From the NCBI GenBank assembly GCA_018056705.1, contig JAGPFE010000033.1, positions 1 through 37,589 on the forward strand: a stretch of DNA of 37,589 nucleotides, read 5' to 3'. The notes under the pieces are model-generated. The model ran no database searches and was not told the origin of the DNA. It was given only the letters and a program-made list of their open reading frames with translations. Shown here piece by piece: positions 36,423 to 37,589 of the stretch. The position numbers and the translations under genes are program-made. The stretch is from Candidatus Hydrogenedentota bacterium (GTDB lineage Bacteria > Hydrogenedentota > Hydrogenedentia > Hydrogenedentales > CAITNO01). The first letter of the stretch is position 1. Every line of letters starts with the position of its first letter.

Positions 36423-36505
36423 GTCATTTCGACGAACGCAGTGAGGAGAAATCTTGCGTTCTGTCTGGACGGGCGGAAAAGATTTCTCGCTGCGCTCGAA
36501 ATGAC
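36423..36505. repeat. Inverted-repeat element A (GTCATTTCGA family)
   Basis: A 32-base left arm (36423-36454) and a 26-base inverted right arm (36480-36505) flank a 25-base centre. The arms share GTCATTTCGA at the outer ends and AGAAATCT at the inner ends. The whole 83-base element is identical to element B at 37091-37173. The form suits a small non-autonomous inverted-repeat element or a REP-like sequence. Confidence 0.9.
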
Positions 36506-36546
36506 ATGATGCGCGGAAATGCAGGATTAAGGTGTACTGCAGGGAA

Positions 36547-36572
36547 AGATTTCTCGCTGCGCTCGAAATGAC
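36547..36572 (-). repeat. GTCATTTCGA-type repeat, additional inverted half copy
   Basis: The 26-base inverted arm AGATTTCTCGC...CGAAATGAC is repeated exactly as at 36480-36505. The bases after it (CAGAGGGGGGCGAAATGA) resemble those after element B, so element A seems split or extended relative to B. Confidence 0.85.
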
Positions 36573-36676
36573 AGAGGGGGGCGAAATGAGACAGTGGTTC
36601 GAAATGACATGAAATGTAGCCATGACACGGGGCTCGGCATAACACAAGGGCTCCACCGGACAAGACGATGGGTATT

Positions 36677-36736
36677 CCCGCCTGGGAGAGGTAATGCCCT
36701 CCATATATAAGGGCATTCTGTTGCGCGGCAGGCGGG
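36677..36736. repeat. Nested-hairpin repeat, copy A
   Basis: An outer 8-bp stem CCCGCCTG (36677-36684) with CAGGCGGG (36729-36736) encloses a 7-bp stem AATGCCC (36693-36699) with GGGCATT (36711-36717), whose loop is AT-rich. Copy B preserves both stems. Confidence 0.75.
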
Positions 36737-36755
36737 GTGAAACGGGACGCAACGG

Positions 36756-36838
36756 CCCGGGGCGGATCGGGCCGGGCATCGGGCCCGGACCCCGGGGCGA
36801 AGGGAACGATGTGCATGGTTCGGGATCCTCCTGGGTCG
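36756..36838 (-). pseudogene. Duplicated terminase 5' end, truncated copy 2
   Basis: A copy of the terminase ribosome-binding site and start region, matching 78 of 83 bases. The ATG (36814-36816) is preserved with a stronger AGGAGG site, and the peptide begins MHIVPFAPGSGPDARP as in the intact gene. After about 22 codons the frame runs into unrelated sequence and repeats, so this is a leader fragment rather than a gene. Confidence 0.75.
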
Positions 36839-36924
36839 GGAGAGAAATGGATCATCGGTACGGTTGGGGCCACTACGAGCATCCTCCAGGGTCGGGGGAA
36901 ACGGGTGGGGCCGTTTCCCGGGGC

Positions 36925-36995
36925 ACGGGGCCTTGCTGTCGGGCCCGCGCATCGTGTCGTCCTCCAGGTACGGGGCCTTCCTGTCGGGCCCGCGC
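36925..36995. repeat. Short tandem duplication
   Basis: A 26-base unit starting ACGGGGCCTT and ending CGGGCCCGCGC occurs at 36925-36950 and 36970-36995 with one mismatch, a 45-base period. Confidence 0.75.
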
Positions 36996-37090
36996 GCCAT
37001 GCCGTCTCCCCGAGTCATGGGGCAAGGGGGGGATGCCGTGGACCCAGCCGGGGAAAAGCCGGCATCGCGCGCAACAGGCTGTCATACGCT

Positions 37091-37173
37091 GTCATTTCGA
37101 CGAACGCAGTGAGGAGAAATCTTGCGTTCTGTCTGGACGGGCGGAAAAGATTTCTCGCTGCGCTCGAAATGAC
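37091..37173. repeat. Inverted-repeat element B (GTCATTTCGA family)
   Basis: Left arm 37091-37122 and inverted right arm 37148-37173. It is identical over 83 bases to element A although the sequence between the duplicated units has diverged. Confidence 0.9.
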
Positions 37174-37204
37174 AGAGGAGGGCGAAATGACAGAACAGGG
37201 TATT

Positions 37205-37264
37205 CCCGCCTGGGAGAAGACATGCCCCCATATATAAAGGGCATTCTGTTGCGTGGCAGGCGGG
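37205..37264. repeat. Nested-hairpin repeat, copy B
   Basis: The outer stem CCCGCCTG (37205-37212) with CAGGCGGG (37257-37264) is identical to copy A. The inner stem is ATGCCC (37222-37227) with GGGCAT (37239-37244). Bases next to the inner stem differ from copy A but pairing is maintained, and the TATATAA loop is conserved. Confidence 0.75.
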
Positions 37265-37305
37265 GGTGTCGGCGGGGCGCATGGTCCACGGTCGGGGGCA
37301 GGGAT

Positions 37306-37352
37306 AAAAGGACCGGGGCCCGGTCCGGCGAGGGTTCCGAACCGGGCCCCGG
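37306..37352 (-). terminator. Strong intrinsic terminator of the EF-hand protein gene
   Basis: On the minus strand CCGGGGCCCGGT and ACCGGGCCCCGG form a perfect 12-bp stem (37313-37352) that can extend to 16 bp with one wobble pair and an 8-base loop. TCCTTTTA follows. It begins 31 bases after the stop codon at 37384-37386. Confidence 0.8.
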
Positions 37353-37383
37353 AAACTTCCGGAGTCAGGAAGTCACTGGAAAC

Positions 37384-37589
37384 TTACGAGCGCCGACGGC
37401 TCACCGAGGCGGCCAGCAGGGCCAGGCCCAGGCCGGCCAGCAACAGGTCACCGCCCGCCGAAATCAGCAGGTCCTTCACGAACAGCCGCTTGACGCAGCC
37501 GAAGCAGCCGCTGATCTTCAGGTAGTTCTTCAGTTCGTCCAGCGTCAACTGGCCATCACCATTCGTGTCAATCATGTCGAATACCTCGA
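37384..37589 (-). CDS. EF-hand protein with C-terminal anchor-like tail, N-terminus outside window
   Basis: The frame is open to the window edge (EVFD precedes the first internal Met), so only the C-terminal 67 residues are seen. FDMIDTNGDGQLTLDEL is a canonical EF-hand calcium loop. It is followed by GCFGC, a basic spacer, and a hydrophobic segment (DLLLAGLGLALLAA) ending SRRRS. This order (calcium-binding or dockerin-like, GCFxC, hydrophobic, Arg-rich) resembles the tail of the Kelch protein at 7496-10663. The Met at 37573-37575 is internal to the EF-hand and is not the start. Confidence 0.8.
   Translation of the reverse strand, partial: EVFDMIDTNGDGQLTLDELKNYLKISGCFGCVKRLFVKDLLISAGGDLLLAGLGLALLAASVSRRRS

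Larger units (their letters stand above)
36279..37383. other. Gene-poor repeat region upstream of the terminase gene
   Basis: I see no convincing protein gene in this 1.1-kb stretch; the open frames are repeat-derived. It contains a diverged tandem duplication in which each unit has, in the same order, a terminase-leader segment, GTCATTTCGA inverted repeats and a nested-hairpin element. It also has a short tandem repeat (36925-36995) and a strong terminator (37313-37352). Confidence 0.75.

Noticed and set aside
36424..36882. Minus-strand open frame of about 150 codons starting with a terminase-like leader
   Set aside because: After about 22 codons it translates inverted-repeat DNA and shares no family pattern; it is described as a duplicated 5' fragment.
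36900..37100. GC-rich short tandem repeats considered as a CRISPR array
   Set aside because: Only two 26-base units with a 19-base gap; no regular spacer series and no cas gene.

Overview
This is a GC-rich window (roughly 60% by eye) from a Gram-negative-type bacterium. It has lipobox lipoproteins, a MacA/MacB-like ABC exporter, a Tat-type signal, a chemoreceptor, and surface proteins ending in hydrophobic, Arg-flanked tails. The mix of BACON/VWA lipoproteins, Kelch, Ig-like and EF-hand surface proteins, and sodium:solute symporters beside a sialidase-like protein resembles deep-branching or candidate-phylum bacteria with large extracellular proteomes. I cannot name the phylum from sequence alone. 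No rRNA, tRNA or CRISPR array was seen.

Layout. 1-1946: 3' part of a large Ig-like surface protein, convergent with a chemoreceptor (to 3951). 4147-5381: a DCC-family thiol protein coupled to a DUF1295 membrane protein. 5383-6298: a histone-deacetylase-family amidohydrolase broken by one extra base in a 7-G run. 6517-7491: a MauE/DoxX membrane domain fused to a thioredoxin-like domain. 7496-11373 (minus): queC translationally coupled to a 1055-aa Kelch/InlB-like/beta-helix surface protein. 11452-17251 (minus): MacAB-like exporter (ATPase, fusion protein, permease), a sodium:solute symporter and a ComF-family protein. 17301-21902 (plus): two paralogous BACON+VWA-like lipoproteins and a small lipoprotein. 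22017-24499: two coupled radical SAM genes, the second with a strikingly AT-rich central block. 24911-29189: a riboflavin operon with sigma70-type promoter, FMN riboswitch, attenuator, ribD, ribE, ribBA, ribH and nusB, most junctions overlapping. 29158-32428: a Tat-exported sialidase-like protein, glgA and tsaE. 32447-34514 (minus): a MerR-type regulator and a second symporter. 34620-36278 (minus): a terminase large subunit with no other phage gene nearby. 36218-37265: a diverged tandem duplication containing the terminase 5' end, inverted-repeat elements and a nested-hairpin repeat. 37384-37589 (minus): C-terminal end of an EF-hand protein with an anchor-like tail.

How the genes fit together. 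The best understood unit is the FMN-controlled riboflavin operon: FMN should favour a terminator whose 3' arm also carries the only visible ribosome-binding sequence of ribD. Three proteins (two cut by the window edges) end in a hydrophobic, mostly Arg-flanked tail, and two of these share a GCFxC motif before it, suggesting a common surface-sorting route. No complete new defence or mobile system is evident. The most unusual material is the duplicated repeat region upstream of the orphan terminase, the AT-rich mosaic radical SAM gene, and the paired BACON/VWA lipoproteins.
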